64,000 nucleotides of DNA, from positions 1,798,001 to 1,862,000 of the forward strand of contig AP019514.1 of NCBI GenBank assembly GCA_007182875.1, given 5' to 3'. This DNA comes from Vreelandella sulfidaeris (lineage in GTDB: Bacteria > Pseudomonadota > Gammaproteobacteria > Pseudomonadales > Halomonadaceae). A program made the position numbers and the translations under genes. Positions 63,413 through 64,000 of this stretch are shown here, piece by piece (position 1 is the stretch's first letter; each line of letters starts with the position of its first letter). The notes beneath the pieces are model-generated. The model had not been told where the DNA came from. It worked only from the letters and a program-made list of their open reading frames with translations, and did no database searches.

Positions 63413-64000
63413 TTATGCTGCTGCGGAATACTTGGTGAGTTTTGCGTTCAACGTGTCGATAGAGACCGGCAGGTTGATCGATGCCTGAATATTGGCGTTC
63501 TCGATGCCTTCTGGCAGATAGGCGTCACATTCCGGCCACAATTCGCGCAGCTTCTTGATCGAGGTGCAGTTGTTGAGGATGCCGCGGATAGTCCCGCCGA
63601 TTTCCTCGGCTTCTTTGGTAAGCTCTTCCAATGCGGTGTGGTTGTTCAGGATGGCTTCAGCCAACACCGGGTTCTTCACGATGATTTGGTCGCTGCGATG
63701 GTTGTAGCGAACAATGCGATACTCGGTCTCGGTCTTCACATGGAGAAACAAGTTGTCGTAATCCATGCAGGAAAAGCTGTGAGAGGTGGTGAAGCTGAGG
63801 CAGATAGCCATGCCGTTGCAATTCAGATTAGCGCTGGTATCGGTGCAGTAGTTTGTCTTTGCTGTTGCATTGGGGCCGAGAATGCTGCTCAACACCTTAC
63901 TGGCTGCTTTGACGGAATCGATCGCCGCTCGGGCTTCCGCTTCACGACCATTCAGTGACTCCAGGCGGGCTGCCTCTGCCAATCGCGCTGACTCTTCAAG
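63413..64000 (-). CDS. Unrecognised Cys-containing protein, truncated by the window edge
   Basis: The frame is open from the window edge (LEESARLAEAARLESLNG) to TAA 63413; about 195 residues are visible. The first about 40 are helical and Ala/Glu-rich; the rest carries cysteines in YCTDTSANLNCNG, AICLSF, FSCMDY, NNCTS and PECDAY, a number and spacing that suggest disulfides and an extracytoplasmic location. The true start is outside the window. No family recognised. Confidence 0.55.
   Translation of the reverse strand, partial: LEESARLAEAARLESLNGREAEARAAIDSVKAASKVLSSILGPNATAKTNYCTDTSANLNCNGMAICLSFTTSHSFSCMDYDNLFLHVKTETEYRIVRYNHRSDQIIVKNPVLAEAILNNHTALEELTKEAEEIGGTIRGILNNCTSIKKLRELWPECDAYLPEGIENANIQASINLPVSIDTLNAKLTKYSAAA

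Overview
The window looks like the chromosome of a Halomonas-type gammaproteobacterium (Oceanospirillales). This is inferred from gene content and order: accB-accC-prmA-dusB-fis-purH, the TyrA-AroA fusion inside gyrA-serC-pheA-tyrA/aroA-cmk-rpsA, an MvaT-type H-NS protein, the rsxABCDGE-nth set, and acidic proteins (for example a pilin with runs of Asp). No database search was possible. A striking technical feature is that most long genes, including essential ones (gyrA, rpsA, accC, metG, ppa, fis), are interrupted by one or more single-base shifts, usually inside homopolymer runs, both +1 and -1. I read these as consensus errors, and I give each gene its full span across the shifts.

Layout. 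1-264: end of gabD. 379-9431 (minus): purH, fis, dusB, prmA, accC, accB, dsbD, ppa. 9710-11429: a bifunctional PP2C-phosphatase/kinase with a degenerate kinase catalytic loop. 11590-15598: PPi-type phosphofructokinase, rnt, argG, a HlyU-like gene. 15629-22170: a signalling group with a DUF294 nucleotidyltransferase, a symporter/histidine-kinase hybrid of the CrbS/CbrA type, a small membrane protein, a sensor-like protein fused to a DnaQ-type exonuclease, and a receiver-only response regulator. 22376-33090: DUF3524 glycosyltransferase, nth, rsxE-G-D-C-B-A, a CHASE4-GGDEF diguanylate cyclase whose stop overlaps the rsxA start, and metG. 33198-36427: small hypothetical, acyltransferase, rdgC, thioesterase. 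36567-46296: gyrA, serC, pheA, tyrA-aroA, cmk, rpsA, tightly packed and often overlapping. 46600-46974: mvaT.

47020-48200 is a gene-poor, decayed-looking stretch. It is followed by an unrecognised small gene, a Tus-like replication-terminus protein, yacG, coaE and the pilD-C-B type IV pilus genes. Two pilin genes point the other way, followed by a CigR-like secreted protein and an inositol-monophosphatase-family gene. A tRNA-Pro(GGG) at 57119-57195 is followed by a tyrosine integrase. From there to the window edge lies accessory DNA: small membrane proteins, a phage-type ATP-dependent DNA ligase, several unrecognised small genes, a TAXI-family periplasmic binding protein without a TRAP permease, and an open reading frame running off the edge. 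I interpret this as a genomic island integrated at the tRNA.

The two observations most worth follow-up are: (i) at least twelve intergenic spacers each carry their own short imperfect tandem repeat (12-30 bp units, two to five copies, a different unit at each locus); (ii) the unusual combinations, namely diguanylate cyclase coupled to Rnf, exonuclease fused to a sensor-like module, and a TAXI receptor beside short hydrophobic ORFs in an integrated island.
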